62,051 bases of DNA from Streptomyces roseolus (GCF_014649855.1 NZ_BMTV01000039.1:1-62051), one strand, 5' to 3'. Shown: positions 1 through 7,664, numbered from the stretch's first letter. Translations and numbers: made by a program. Notes: a model not told the origin generated them from the letters alone.

Positions 1-76
1 GGCCGTTCGTCAGATCCCCACGTCCCACAGGACGTGATCATCAACGAACAAGATCCACTTTCGCAACAGACCCTAG
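1..76 (-). mobile_element. Upstream end of an IS5-family element with transposase N-terminus (partial)
   Basis: Read on the minus strand, bases 28-1 give a GTG start and the residues MGRGDLTNG, the usual opening (GDLTxxxW type) of Streptomyces IS5-family transposases; the rest lies outside the window. Bases 57-76 form the terminal inverted repeat, reading outward CTAGGGTCTGTTGCGAAAGT. The same 20 bases with one mismatch form the opposite IS end at the right edge of the window, where the C-terminus of such a transposase is found. The two edge copies are therefore in the same orientation and enclose the whole window. The CTAG at the tip fits the YTAR-type target of this family. Confidence 0.6.
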
Positions 77-170
77 TGCCGATGTCCTCTCCCTGACCCT
101 TTCTGCGGCGGGACGGCCGCAAGCCGCTCGGGTCGGCTACGGCGATATTCCTTGTCTGGGCTGATGCCGG

Positions 171-450
171 TTACTCCAGCTCTTCAAGCCATGCGGCTAT
201 CCCAAGGGACCGCTGAAGATCATCTCCAGAGAGATTGGGCCCTTCCTTCGCGAGGATGCGGCGGATAGTGACAGCCTCCTGGGCTGCGGCCAAGCCCTCT
301 TCCCGCCGCCCCGCCTTGCCCAGTTGGATGGAGATGTTGTCGAGGGGCATGGCGAGATCGGGCAGGCAGGCGTCAGGGTTCGCATCGGCCAGAGCCCGAC
401 GGAAAGCGACGGCCCCCTGGATCGTGATCAAGCCCTCTTCCTGCCGTCCG
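171..450 (-). pseudogene. C-terminal fragment of a TPR-repeat protein
   Basis: The minus-strand frame carries two TPR-like units with the signature LAMPLDNISIQLGKAGRREE followed by GLAAAQEAVTIRR, and ends in a stop. Streptomyces encodes many large tetratricopeptide proteins (NB-ARC or CHAT linked) with exactly this repeat. Only about 90 residues remain, and the sequence upstream of roughly base 450 no longer resembles TPR units. It is a truncated relic next to the left IS, probably not functional. Confidence 0.5.
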
Positions 451-563
451 GGTCTGGTGCACGCCGGGAGTGACCGCTTCCTTCCACTGAAGCCACACGT
501 CGACCTCAAAGTGGAACCCGCGTGCTGGCCTGACGGTCCTGCTGCTGTTGCAGCGAAGGGGGC

Positions 564-731
564 ATGGCAGATCTCCAGCGTCCCGCCGCACCCGACGCCG
601 GAGACTTCTCCCGCATCCCCGCCGATGACCGCTCAGCCTTCGCCGACTACCGGGCCCAGGCACGCGAGACCGCCTCCGCCGCCCAGGACGCCGCCATTCG
701 CCGGGCCCGCGCCGAACGCACCGCCGCATGA
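564..731 (+). CDS. Small hypothetical protein (55 aa)
   Basis: The ATG is preceded by AAGGGGG at a workable distance. It opens a 55-codon frame, MADLQRPAAP..., rich in Ala and Arg and predicted largely helical, ending just before the tnpB leader. No family is recognised. It has the character of the small proteins that accompany mobile elements in Streptomyces, but composition alone could produce such a frame in this G+C-rich DNA. The assignment rests only on the ribosome-binding site and codon bias. Confidence 0.3.
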   Translation: MADLQRPAAPDAGDFSRIPADDRSAFADYRAQARETASAAQDAAIRRARAERTAA

Positions 732-835
732 CCCTCCATGGCGGATAGTCGCAGTTCAGCGGCGTTGTCAGTGGGGCCGTGTACGGTCCTGCCGAGCTGA
801 TGGGCAACCAGGCCGACGTGCGAGGAGGTGGGTTC

Positions 836-2383
836 ATGGAGCGGGAAGTGCTCCGGGCGTTCAAGTTCGCCCTGGACCCCACCCCGGCGCAGGCCGCCGC
901 CCTGGCCCGGCACGCCGGCGCGGCGCGGTGGGCGTTCAACTACGCACTCGCCGTGAAGGTGTCCGCGCACCAGCGGTGGCGAGCCGAGGTCGATGAGCTC
1001 GTCGCTCAAGGGGTCGAGGAGGCGGAGGCGCGGCGGCGGGTGAAGGTGCCGGTGCCGTCGAAGCCGCAGATCCAGAAGCGGCTGAACGAGGTCAAGGGCG
1101 ACTCCCGGGTCGACGGGCGGCTGCCGGAGGGTGTCTTCGGGCCGGAGCGGCCGTGCCCGTGGTGGCATGAGGTGAGCACCTACGCGTTCCAGTCGGCGTT
1201 CGCGGACGTGGACCGGGCGTGGAAGAACTGGCTGGACTCGCTGCGGGGTGTGCGGGCGGGCCGGAAGGTCGGCTATCCGCGGTTCAAGAAGAAGGGCCGC
1301 TCGCGGGACTCCTTCCGCCTCCACCACGACGTGAAGAAGCCGTCGATCCGGCTGGCGACGTACCGGCGGCTGCGGCTGCCGACGATCGGCGAGGTCCGCC
1401 TGCACGACTCCGGCAAACGTCTCGGCCGGCTCGTCGACCGCGGCCTGGCGGTCGTGCAGTCCGTGACCGTCTCCCGCGCCGGGCACCGCTGGTACGCCTC
1501 CGTGCTGTGCAAGGTCACCATGACCGTCCCCGAGCAGCCATCGCGGCGGCAGCGCGAGCGCGGGACTGTCGGCGTGGACCTCGGGGTGAAGACCCTCGCA
1601 GCCCTCTCCCAGCCCCTCGACCCCAACGACCCGGGCAGCATCCTGATCGCGAACCCCCGGCACCTGGCCCGCGCCGAACAGCGGCTGGCGAAGGCCCAGC
1701 GGGCCCTGTCCCGTACCGAGAAGGGCTCCCGGCGCCGGGACCGGGCCCGGCGGAAGGTCGCCCGGCTCCACCACGAGGTCGCCGTACGCCGCGAAAGCGC
1801 GCTGCACGCGGTGACGAAGCGGCTCGCGACCGCCTTCGCGGTCGTGGCCGTCGAAGACCTCCATGTCGCCGGGATGACCGCGAGCGCCCGCGGCACCGTG
1901 GAGGCGCCGGGCCGGCGAGTGCGGCAGAAGGCCGGCCTGAACCGGGGCATCCTCGACGCCGCCCCTGGCGAGTTCCGTCGCCAGCTCACCTACAAGACTT
2001 CCTGGTACGGATCCAAGCTCGCGATCTGCGACCGCTGGTTTCCCTCCAGCAAGACCTGCTCGGCCTGCGGATGGCAAAACCCACGCCTCACGCTCACCGA
2101 CAGGACGTTCACCTGCCCCGGCTGCGGGCTGACGATCGACCGGGACCTCAACGCCGCCCGGAACATCGCCCGCCACGCCACCGTGGCAGAAGCACCACCC
2201 GTCGCCCTTGATAGAAGGGAGACGCAAAACGTTCGCCGAGCACCGGTAAGACCAGACGACCGCAAGGCCGCCCGGCACGGAGCGACGAAGCGGGAAGACA
2301 CCCGGCCACCCAGCCAGGTGCCACCCCAGCGGAGCAATCCGCTGGCGTCCCTACATGCGCAAAGCCAGGCCACGCTCTTCTAA
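836..2383 (+). CDS. tnpB: TnpB-family RNA-guided endonuclease (IS200/IS605-IS607 type)
   Basis: 515-aa TnpB/OrfB protein. These are programmable nucleases that use an omega-RNA, made from the 3' end of their own gene and the element end, to cut DNA at a guide match beside a TAM. The ATG at 836 is chosen over upstream starts because GAGGAGG lies just before it. The N-terminal module (EVLRAFKFALDPTPAQ) is followed by a Lys/Arg-rich middle and a RuvC domain: Asp248 in GVDLGVKTLAALS, Glu340 in VAVEDLHVAGM, a CSAC...CPGC zinc finger starting at Cys408, and Asp437 in RDLNAARN. All three catalytic acids are present. No tnpA lies beside it. A tail of about 75 residues after the last RuvC motif probably overlaps the omega-RNA scaffold. 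Fragments of a close homologue occur near 4.0 and 6.6-6.9 kb. Confidence 0.85.
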   Translation: MEREVLRAFKFALDPTPAQAAALARHAGAARWAFNYALAVKVSAHQRWRAEVDELVAQGVEEAEARRRVKVPVPSKPQIQKRLNEVKGDSRVDGRLPEGVFGPERPCPWWHEVSTYAFQSAFADVDRAWKNWLDSLRGVRAGRKVGYPRFKKKGRSRDSFRLHHDVKKPSIRLATYRRLRLPTIGEVRLHDSGKRLGRLVDRGLAVVQSVTVSRAGHRWYASVLCKVTMTVPEQPSRRQRERGTVGVDLGVKTLAALSQPLDPNDPGSILIANPRHLARAEQRLAKAQRALSRTEKGSRRRDRARRKVARLHHEVAVRRESALHAVTKRLATAFAVVAVEDLHVAGMTASARGTVEAPGRRVRQKAGLNRGILDAAPGEFRRQLTYKTSWYGSKLAICDRWFPSSKTCSACGWQNPRLTLTDRTFTCPGCGLTIDRDLNAARNIARHATVAEAPPVALDRRETQNVRRAPVRPDDRKAARHGATKREDTRPPSQVPPQRSNPLASLHAQSQATLF

Positions 2384-2401
2384 ACCAGCAGGTCACGAAG
2401 G

Positions 2402-2606
2402 GTAGGGCCCACACACGCAGGGAACGATCCGACGGCCGCCGAGACCCGTGAGGCCGCCATGGGTGTGGCCCACACACGCAGGGGACGATCCCACGGCCAC
2501 CACAGCCGCGCAGCACTCGCTGCGTGCGGCCCACGCGCGCGGGGGACGACCGCGAAGCGCATCGGCATACGCTGTCGGGAGGTGCGGCCCGGCGCGTGGA
2601 ACGACC
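2402..2606. CRISPR. Degenerate CRISPR-like array, 61-bp period, no cas genes
   Basis: Three 28-bp units start at 2402, 2463 and 2524, exactly 61 bp apart, separated by unrelated 33-bp stretches. A fourth, eroded unit (25 bp) begins at 2582. Units 1 and 2 match at 25 of 28 positions, units 2 and 3 at 23 of 28. The shared core GGCCCACACACGCAGGGGAC, read on the minus strand, resembles the G+C-rich type I-E repeats of Streptomyces (a GTCCCC...GGGCC form). Unit and spacer lengths are those of type I-E. No cas gene is in the window and the repeats are diverging, so this looks like a relic or orphan mini-array. Apart from it, 2384-2783 shows nothing coding. Confidence 0.5.
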
Positions 2607-2783
2607 GAGCGGGTGTGTAAGTGCGTCGGGTTCCGCTGAGGTTCCGCCAGGAGGGCCCGGGTCCTGGCGGTCGTCGTATGTCAGGACCAAGGCCGCTACG
2701 AGCTCGCTCCACCTCGATCCTGCGCGTCCGTCCCGAGCGCGCCGAACGGCCGGTGCCGACCGCGCCGTCTTGGGTCTGACCGG

Positions 2784-3710
2784 GTGCGTGCTTCTGTGGT
2801 CCGCGTGCGGCGGGGCGAACGGGGTGATCGCCTGCGAGGCCAGTGGGTGCGGATCGCGGCCGAGGTCGACCGGGAGCTGCCTGGCCTGGAGACGGACGCG
2901 CGGTACCGGGAGATCGAGGCCAGGATGCGCCGTCACGCCGAGGCCGAGGCCGCCGACTTCGTGGCCCGTCAGGCCGAGGCCCAGCAGCGGGCGGCTCAGC
3001 GGGCGGCGGCCCGTGCCGAGGCCGAGGCGCAGGCCGCCATCGAGCGGGAGCGGGCGGCGGTCGAGGCGGCGGTCCGGCAGGCCGTGGCATGCGAGGACTG
3101 CGGTCGGGAGCGGTCGGCCGGGCTGTGCGAGGCGTGCGACCACCGGCGCCAGACCGAGGCCCTGATCGGCGAGACCGGTCTCCTCGCGGCGACCTGGTCG
3201 GCCGACCCAAGCGACCCAATCGCCGTCGCGGTCGTCGCCGCCGAGGTCCGTACGGCCATCGAGGACGCCATCGCCGCCTCGTGGGCCCAGTTCCAGGAGA
3301 TCACCGACCCGGTCGCCCTGGAGGCAGCCGGCCCGGAGGCCCTCGAGGACGCCGCCGCGCACAACGCGTTCGTGGTCGCGGAGAGCGCCGTCGGGGAGTA
3401 CCGGCACGAGGCCCTGGTGATGCTCGGCCGCAGCACGGAGGCCCAGGCCGAGGCCCGCAAGGCGTACACGACCGAGCTTGCCAAGCCCTGGTTCCAGGCC
3501 CTGCCCGACAGCGACGACGCCCAGCGCGCCGCGACCGAGGCAGCCGCGAAGGCGCAGACCCGCACCGCCGAGCACCTGCTCGCCGTGCGGCTGGAGCAGC
3601 TACACGCGCAGGCCCGGCCCGAGCCGGTCCGGCCCGCTCCGTGGTCGCAGCGCCTGCCCGAGCTCGCCGCCCGCCCGCTGGACGGCGAAGCCCTGGAGGT
3701 GATCGCGTGA
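2784..3710 (+). CDS. Hypothetical coiled-coil protein with Cys4-type finger (about 308 aa)
   Basis: A long Ala/Glu/Arg-rich frame with strong Streptomyces codon bias. Residues about 40-105 are almost pure heptad-like helix (EIEARMRRHAEAEAADFVAR and on). They are followed by CEDCGRERSAGLCEACD, a four-cysteine zinc-ribbon-like motif, and a second helical half. No enzyme signature is seen. The start is uncertain: no good ribosome-binding site precedes the GTG at 2784, GTGs at 2796 and 2805 are possible, and the 5' end may have been lost when the neighbouring TnpB/CRISPR-like DNA arrived. It overlaps the DUF721 pseudogene by GTGA, the usual sign of an operon. Function unknown. Confidence 0.6.
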   Translation: MRASVVRVRRGERGDRLRGQWVRIAAEVDRELPGLETDARYREIEARMRRHAEAEAADFVARQAEAQQRAAQRAAARAEAEAQAAIERERAAVEAAVRQAVACEDCGRERSAGLCEACDHRRQTEALIGETGLLAATWSADPSDPIAVAVVAAEVRTAIEDAIAASWAQFQEITDPVALEAAGPEALEDAAAHNAFVVAESAVGEYRHEALVMLGRSTEAQAEARKAYTTELAKPWFQALPDSDDAQRAATEAAAKAQTRTAEHLLAVRLEQLHAQARPEPVRPAPWSQRLPELAARPLDGEALEVIA

Positions 3711-4208
3711 ACGCCGTCCCGGAGCTGTCCGGCGTCGACCTCGCCCGCCAGGCCCTGCTCGCCGCCCGAAAGGCGGCGAAGAAGAACGGCGCCACGACCA
3801 AGAAGCCGAAGCGGCGCACCGGCACCCCCGTACGCCGTGACGGCCGCGAGCCGCTCGGGCTCGGCGCGGCGCGGCGCGGCGATCAGCATGATGATGACCG
3901 AGCGCGGCCTGGTCGCCCCGGCCGCCGACGGCAGCGTCCTGGCCCAGTGGGAGACCATGTTCACCGCGGCCGCGGCCGCACTCGCCGGGCACGTGAAGGT
4001 GGTGGGCTTCGACGCGGACCGGGCGTGGAAGAACTGGCTCGGCTCGCGTCTCTCCGCCAGGTCCACCCGGACCGTAGCGGTTGTGTGGGGCGTCGCGGTC
4101 CGATCGAATCTGCTCGGCAGGTCTTTAATCAGCCAATCGGCTGGAATTTCAATCGGAATCGCAAGTTCAGCGACTTCGAATAGATGGGTTCTCGAGCGGG
4201 ATACGTGA
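3707..4208 (+). pseudogene. Frameshifted, 3'-truncated DciA-like (DUF721) gene
   Basis: Begins GVDLARQALLAARKAAKKNG...RRDGREPLGLGAA, the classic opening of Streptomyces DUF721 proteins, relatives of the helicase-loading factor DciA. The expected continuation (ISMMMTERGL...WETMFT...LAGHVKVVGFDAD) is present but one frame over. Between them lies a run of GGCGC units (3863-3880) where the intact gene should have about 10 bases fewer; 10 extra bases shift the frame. After FDAD the DNA turns into a tnpB-like piece (DRAWKNWL) and the normal C-terminus is missing. Two independent lesions make this a dead gene. Confidence 0.7.
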
Positions 4209-4540
4209 GGGTCTGTCCGTTATTGCGCAAGATTGCCGCCTCAGGTGAAGCTCAAACTTCTGCAAATCTCTCGCGCGCCACCTCCTGGGTCGTTAACTTA
4301 TTTTGAGTGACGCCAACCTGGCGGCGTTAATCGACTGCAAGGGGGATGTAACTCAAGACGGTGACTTTCGCACCTGTGGTGCGTGTTCGCCGTTTCAGTA
4401 GGCAGCGAATCCCCGGACCTCAAGTCGTTGCGATTCAATAAGCGCTTGCACGGAATCAGTCAGTCCGAGCCCCTGCGCCGCTTGGATAGGTGTACGCATC
4501 AAAGCGCGTGAATTAAATGCTTCAAAACGGGAGGAATTAA
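4209..4540. other. Intergenic region, lower G+C, promoter region of the 4541 gene
   Basis: No coding frame stands out. Base composition is clearly more A+T-rich than its surroundings, as in the exported-protein gene that follows. A short inverted repeat, ACGCC/GGCGT, lies near 4311-4327. The region ends with GGGAGGA before the ATG at 4541. I see no convincing paired promoter hexamers. Confidence 0.3.
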
Positions 4541-5074
4541 ATGAATCGGTCTAGCAAGGTAATTACGCTGGCGGCAGCGGCCATGATGATGGGGAGCATA
4601 ATCTCCCCGACGGTTGCGTTAGCCGAGGAAGGTCCCGAACCCGCCCCGGAAGGGGTCTGCTCGGGAGGATGGCGCAGCAATGTGTACGGCTACAGCGCCA
4701 CCCACATCGGCAGTGGCCCCATCTACAAGGATGGGCCCGGCGGAACCATCGTGGTCACCAGGAGCGAATCGGGATCGGCGAAGACCTCGGTCACGGGGAC
4801 TGCGGGAGTATCCATCAGCTTCGCCGTCGGCGAGGCGAAGGCAGAGATCAGCCGCGAAGCTACCGACGAGATCAGTTGGGGCACCGACCATCAGTACCGA
4901 CGGAACATCTCCTCGGGGAAGTACGGGAACACCCAGTACGGCTCCTGGGGCCACAACGCCACCTGGGAAAAGTACTACGAGCTTCCCAGCTGCTCGAAGT
5001 CGCAGCGAACCTCGGGCGCCGTGAAGATCGCAAACAACTCCATCGGATTCCGCTACTGGGAGACCAGCTACTGA
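4541..5074 (+). CDS. Exported protein of unknown function (177 aa)
   Basis: Residues 1-28 form a Sec signal peptide (charged NRSSK, hydrophobic core, cleavage near ALA-E). The mature part has two cysteines that could pair (Cys39 in EGVCSGG and one near the C-terminus in LPSCSK). The central region alternates Ser/Thr with hydrophobic residues (TSVTGTAGVSISFAVGEAKA), suggesting long amphipathic beta strands; such patterns occur in aerolysin-like pore formers, but that is only a hint. GGGAGGA precedes the ATG. The stop overlaps the start of the next gene, so this protein and the lipoprotein are probably made together. Base composition is less G+C-rich than the neighbours, compatible with recent acquisition. 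Confidence 0.7.
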   Translation: MNRSSKVITLAAAAMMMGSIISPTVALAEEGPEPAPEGVCSGGWRSNVYGYSATHIGSGPIYKDGPGGTIVVTRSESGSAKTSVTGTAGVSISFAVGEAKAEISREATDEISWGTDHQYRRNISSGKYGNTQYGSWGHNATWEKYYELPSCSKSQRTSGAVKIANNSIGFRYWETSY

Positions 5075-5517
5075 TGAACCCACTCCGCCGGATCCTAGCG
5101 AGCGCTGTAGTCGCCACGACGGCAGTAGCGGTGGCCGGCTGTTCGGCGGCAGGGCGGCCCCAGCCCCAGCTGTCGACCACATCATCCGCCCCCGCCGTAA
5201 AACTAACCGCTCCGGAGATCCGGCCAGGGCATCATCGGATCGCGTCAGGAGGGCCTCGTCGCGGATCCTGGGATCTGGGGTCGGTGAACCTCACCAAGGG
5301 AATCTCCTGGGTGAATGTGAACTGCGTCGCTTCCGATGGGAAGGGGCAGCTCACACTGACCATCGACACGGTAGGTGAATTCACCATCACCTGCCCGAGC
5401 GACAAGTCTCATATCGGCGTCAATCAGCTTGATTTGGCGGAAAGTCGAAAGGGTCGATTCCATATCGAGACCACGAGTCATGTCGAGTGGATAGCTGACA
5501 TCCAGGTCCCTGACTGA
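5074..5517 (+). CDS. Putative lipoprotein (147 aa)
   Basis: The ATG overlaps the stop codon of the preceding exported protein (ATGA), indicating translational coupling. The N-terminus MNPLRRILASA...VAVAGC is a type II signal peptide with a lipobox ending at Cys23, so the mature protein should be lipid-anchored on the outer face of the membrane. The rest holds beta-rich sequence with two cysteines in the contexts VNCVAS and ITCPSDK, which could form a disulfide. No family is recognised. Given the pairing, it may anchor, chaperone or protect against the neighbouring secreted protein; this is inference only. Confidence 0.7.
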   Translation: MNPLRRILASAVVATTAVAVAGCSAAGRPQPQLSTTSSAPAVKLTAPEIRPGHHRIASGGPRRGSWDLGSVNLTKGISWVNVNCVASDGKGQLTLTIDTVGEFTITCPSDKSHIGVNQLDLAESRKGRFHIETTSHVEWIADIQVPD

Positions 5518-5715
5518 GCTGATTTCACTGGCGTGGCACCCTGGAGGGGCAAGATCGCCAACAGCTCTTTTAGGTGAGGTGCCTGGCAGTACATGCGCCT
5601 TGGGGCGTGTCGGGTGAATCCGCGCTCCCCCATTAATGCTCCAGTCCGACTTCGCGATCTACGTGCTGACTGCGGGGGCGAGCCGTCGTCGGTATTGGCT
5701 GCGCCGGGTTGTTGC
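5518..5715. other. Intergenic, no gene seen
   Basis: Between the lipoprotein stop and the transposase scrap I see no frame with a ribosome-binding site and no RNA gene. The stretch is of moderate G+C and probably consists of decayed mobile-element sequence. The space up to the tRNA (5851-5970) is likewise empty. Confidence 0.3.
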
Positions 5716-5850
5716 CTAGTGGCGTCTGCGCCAGTTTGACCAGGGCAGGATCCAGGCTAGGGACTGGAGCGCTGGGTGGAATGCGGCTGCGAGCAGGCGG
5801 CGGATCTCCGGGACGGTGAGGTCAATTGGGCCAGTGACTCGCTGAAGTCG
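5716..5850 (-). pseudogene. C-terminal scrap of an IS transposase (IS701-like)
   Basis: On the minus strand, the residues VTGPIDLTVPEIRRLL followed by LAWILPWSNWRRRH and a stop resemble the C-terminal end of IS701/IS4-type transposases of Streptomyces, which typically finish in a WSxWRRRHQ motif. About 45 residues remain and nothing upstream matches. It is a degraded remnant with no recognisable terminal repeats. Confidence 0.35.
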
Positions 5851-5970
5851 ATCCGATGAGATCGCTTCGGGCCCTATCGTGCCCGGATGGCCCCGCCTCC
5901 TACATGTCAGTGGGCCTGGCCGGCTCGCGCGACGAGAACCGGACAAGCAGCTTGAGATGCAGGCGTACGC

Positions 5971-6003
5971 GTGAGGCCCGGATCCACAGGATCCGGGCCT
6001 CAC
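5971..6003 (-). terminator. Rho-independent-type hairpin downstream of tRNA-Met
   Basis: A perfect 15-bp inverted repeat, GTGAGGCCCGGATCC and its complement, separated by ACA. It begins 11 bases after the 3' end of the tRNA gene on the transcribed strand. The stem is very stable and lacks a long U-tract, as is common in actinomycetes. Confidence 0.8.
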
Positions 6004-6013
6004 GTCACTTCAG

Positions 6014-6087
6014 TAGCGGGGACAGGATTTGAACCTGCGACCTCTGGGTTATGAGCCCAGCGAGCTACCGAGCTGCTCCACCCCGCG
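6014..6087 (-). tRNA. tRNA-Met (CAT), initiator type
   Basis: The minus strand gives the full cloverleaf: acceptor 5' CGCGGGG pairing with CCCCGC, D-arm AGCTCGGTAGCT, anticodon stem GCTGGG/CCCAG around CTCATAA (anticodon CAT), and T-arm GGTTCAAATCC. The unpaired first base (C opposite T at position 72) and the three G:C pairs next to the anticodon loop are the hallmarks of initiator tRNA. CCA is not encoded. A strong terminator follows directly. The flanking DNA is full of mobile-element debris, but no attachment-site duplication of the tRNA 3' end is seen in the window. Confidence 0.93.
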
Positions 6088-6383
6088 TCGGAAGACCCAA
6101 CTGTACGCCACCCACGGCACCTCCCAAGACCAGGCCAACGAGGCCCTCCGCGTCGCCGTGATCCTGCCGGCCCGTGCCGAACCCTGATCATCGCGGCTGC
6201 CAGGAAAATTTGTCGGGTACACATGTGCAGTCGTGCACGTCCTGTCGCCGGTTGCGGCAAGGGTGAGGCGTAGATCGACAAACCATGCCGCCGCCGGAAA
6301 ACCTCCGCGCGCGTGGGGAGCAGATTTCCTGAACAGCGCTTCTGCCCGCCGCAGGCGAGCTGGGGATGGACCGCTGGCGGTGG

Positions 6384-6633
6384 TCATGTCCAAGAGGGGA
6401 ATCGGGCCACCAGCAGGGGACCGGCGCCTGGGGGTTCCTCGGCTGCGAGGGTGCCGCCGTGGGAGGCGGCCAGGCCCCGGACGATAGGGAGGCCGAGGCC
6501 AGCGCCGCCGGTGCTGCGGGCGCGGGCTTCGTCGAGGCGGGTAAATCGGTCGAAGACGCGGGCCCGGTCAGTGGGCGGTATGCCGGGGCCATCGTCCCGA
6601 ACGGTCAGGACGAGCTCGGGTCCGGTGCGGCTG
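6384..6633 (-). pseudogene. C-terminal fragment of a sensor histidine kinase (HATPase)
   Basis: The minus-strand frame shows the ATP-binding end of a two-component kinase: a G1-type box in VRDDGPGIP, then VFDRFTRLDEARARS (F box), GGAGLGLPIV (G2 box) and about 25 closing residues to the stop. The N, H and sensor regions are missing, because at about 6634 the sequence abruptly becomes a tnpB fragment on the other strand. It is a truncated relic of an OmpR-partner-type kinase; no response regulator is left nearby. Confidence 0.65.
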
Positions 6634-6888
6634 ACGAAGGCGCAGCGGGCGCTCTCCCGTACGGAGAAGGGCTCCCGGCGCCGGGACCGGGCTCGTCGGA
6701 AGGTCGCCCGGTTCCACCATGAGGTCGCCGTACGCCGCGAAGGCGTGCTGCACGCGGTGACGAAGCGGCTCGCGACCGCCTTCGCGGTCGTGGCCGTCGA
6801 AGACCTCCATGTCGCCGGGATGACCGCGAGCGCCCGCGGCACCGTGGAGGCGCCGGGCCGGCGGGTGCGGCAGAAGGCCGGGCTGGGC
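6634..6888 (+). pseudogene. Internal fragment of a tnpB gene
   Basis: About 85 codons closely matching tnpB codons 282-367 (AQRALSRTEKGSRRRDRARR through VAVEDLHVAGM to RRVRQKAGL), with only scattered base differences. It includes the RuvC glutamate motif but neither the first RuvC aspartate nor the zinc finger. Both ends are abrupt: a histidine-kinase fragment on the left, unrelated DNA on the right. It has no start codon context of its own. It is either a remnant of a second TnpB element or a patch copied by recombination. Confidence 0.75.
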
Positions 6889-7154
6889 TCCGAGGACGGG
6901 GCGCCCTTGGTGCGGTCTTGAGCAGGCATCCGCGAAGTCGATCGGCAAAGCCCAGGACGCAACCCGCGCAACACCTACGTGCACTGAGCACTTCCGCTCA
7001 TTCCCGTGACGTTTTGTCCGAGTGGTCTCGGTGGCATAGGACCCGGGAGCGCTCACCTTTCCCGCGTCCACGCCTCTCGACAGCTTCCGATGCGCTCCCC
7101 CGACAGGGTGACACTGCCGTTAGCCACGGGTCTCTCCCTGGGTAGCGCACCGGC

Positions 7155-7541
7155 ATGAAACTCAGAGGTAGTTTGACCGCTGCCGCAGCCGCGGCGGCCC
7201 TGCTCACCACCATGAGCAGCGCACCAGCGCACGCTGACTATGGCTTCGGCTGCATTAATCCGGCTGGGGCTGCGATCTACACCGTGTGCGCGATGGGTAT
7301 CCATCTCGGGGGTGGAGAAACCCTCGAGGTCGACCTGCATGAGTCCGGCGGTTATCCCGTGCACGTCTGTGTCGAACCTGCTGGAGGCGGCTGGGATCTC
7401 GGCTGTAAGTGGATGGGGCCTGGAGACCGCGTGAGAGTCGCGACTAACACCACCGGCTACACCCAGTCCGTCCAGCTCATCGTCGACACCAACGCCTTCG
7501 TGGACGTCCGTGTCGCCGGCGTCTATCGAGAAGTCGCGTAA
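7155..7541 (+). CDS. Small exported protein (128 aa)
   Basis: A Sec signal peptide (MKLRGSLTAAAAAAALLTTM, cleavage after ...APAHA) is followed by about 100 mature residues with cysteines in the contexts FGCINP, TVCAMG, VCVEPA and LGCKW, enough for two disulfides. The mature part has the alternating pattern of a beta-sandwich (SVQLIVDTNAFVDVRVAGVY). The ribosome-binding site (GGGTAG) is weak. A hairpin follows the stop. No family is recognised; small cysteine-paired secreted proteins of this type are common in Streptomyces. Confidence 0.7.
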   Translation: MKLRGSLTAAAAAAALLTTMSSAPAHADYGFGCINPAGAAIYTVCAMGIHLGGGETLEVDLHESGGYPVHVCVEPAGGGWDLGCKWMGPGDRVRVATNTTGYTQSVQLIVDTNAFVDVRVAGVYREVA

Positions 7542-7560
7542 ACGCCCTACAGCCCCCACT

Positions 7561-7590
7561 CGGGCCTGGTCCTCACAAGGGCCGGGCCCG
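7561..7590 (+). terminator. Imperfect hairpin after the 7155 gene
   Basis: CGGGCCTGGTCCT can pair with AGGGCCGGGCCCG with two mismatches around a four-base loop. It starts 19 bases past the stop codon of the exported-protein gene. Confidence 0.5.
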
Positions 7591-7664
7591 ACTCGCATGC
7601 AGTAGGCCCGACCTGCGCAGGTTTCAGAAATCGGAACTCAACCGAGGCGCGTCCTGCTCCGAGA

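Noticed and set aside
2344..2371. A further CRISPR-like repeat inside the end of tnpB
   Set aside because: A CCC...GCGCA pattern lies 59 bp before the first unit, but it matches too poorly to count and the spacing is off.
4541..5074. Calling the exported protein an aerolysin-like toxin
   Set aside because: Only the alternating strand pattern suggests it; no defining motif is visible, so it stays of unknown function.
6014..6087. tRNA-Met as the AICE attachment site
   Set aside because: pSAM2-like elements often use tRNA genes, but no copy of the tRNA 3' end occurs near any integrase here. The repeats that do flank the elements lie behind rhs and the orphan toxin units.
6100..6187. Short coding-like frame (LYATHGTSQDQANEALRVAV) upstream of tRNA-Met
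   Set aside because: It ends in a stop and looks like a gene tail, but it overlaps tRNA flanking sequence, has no start and is too short to assign.
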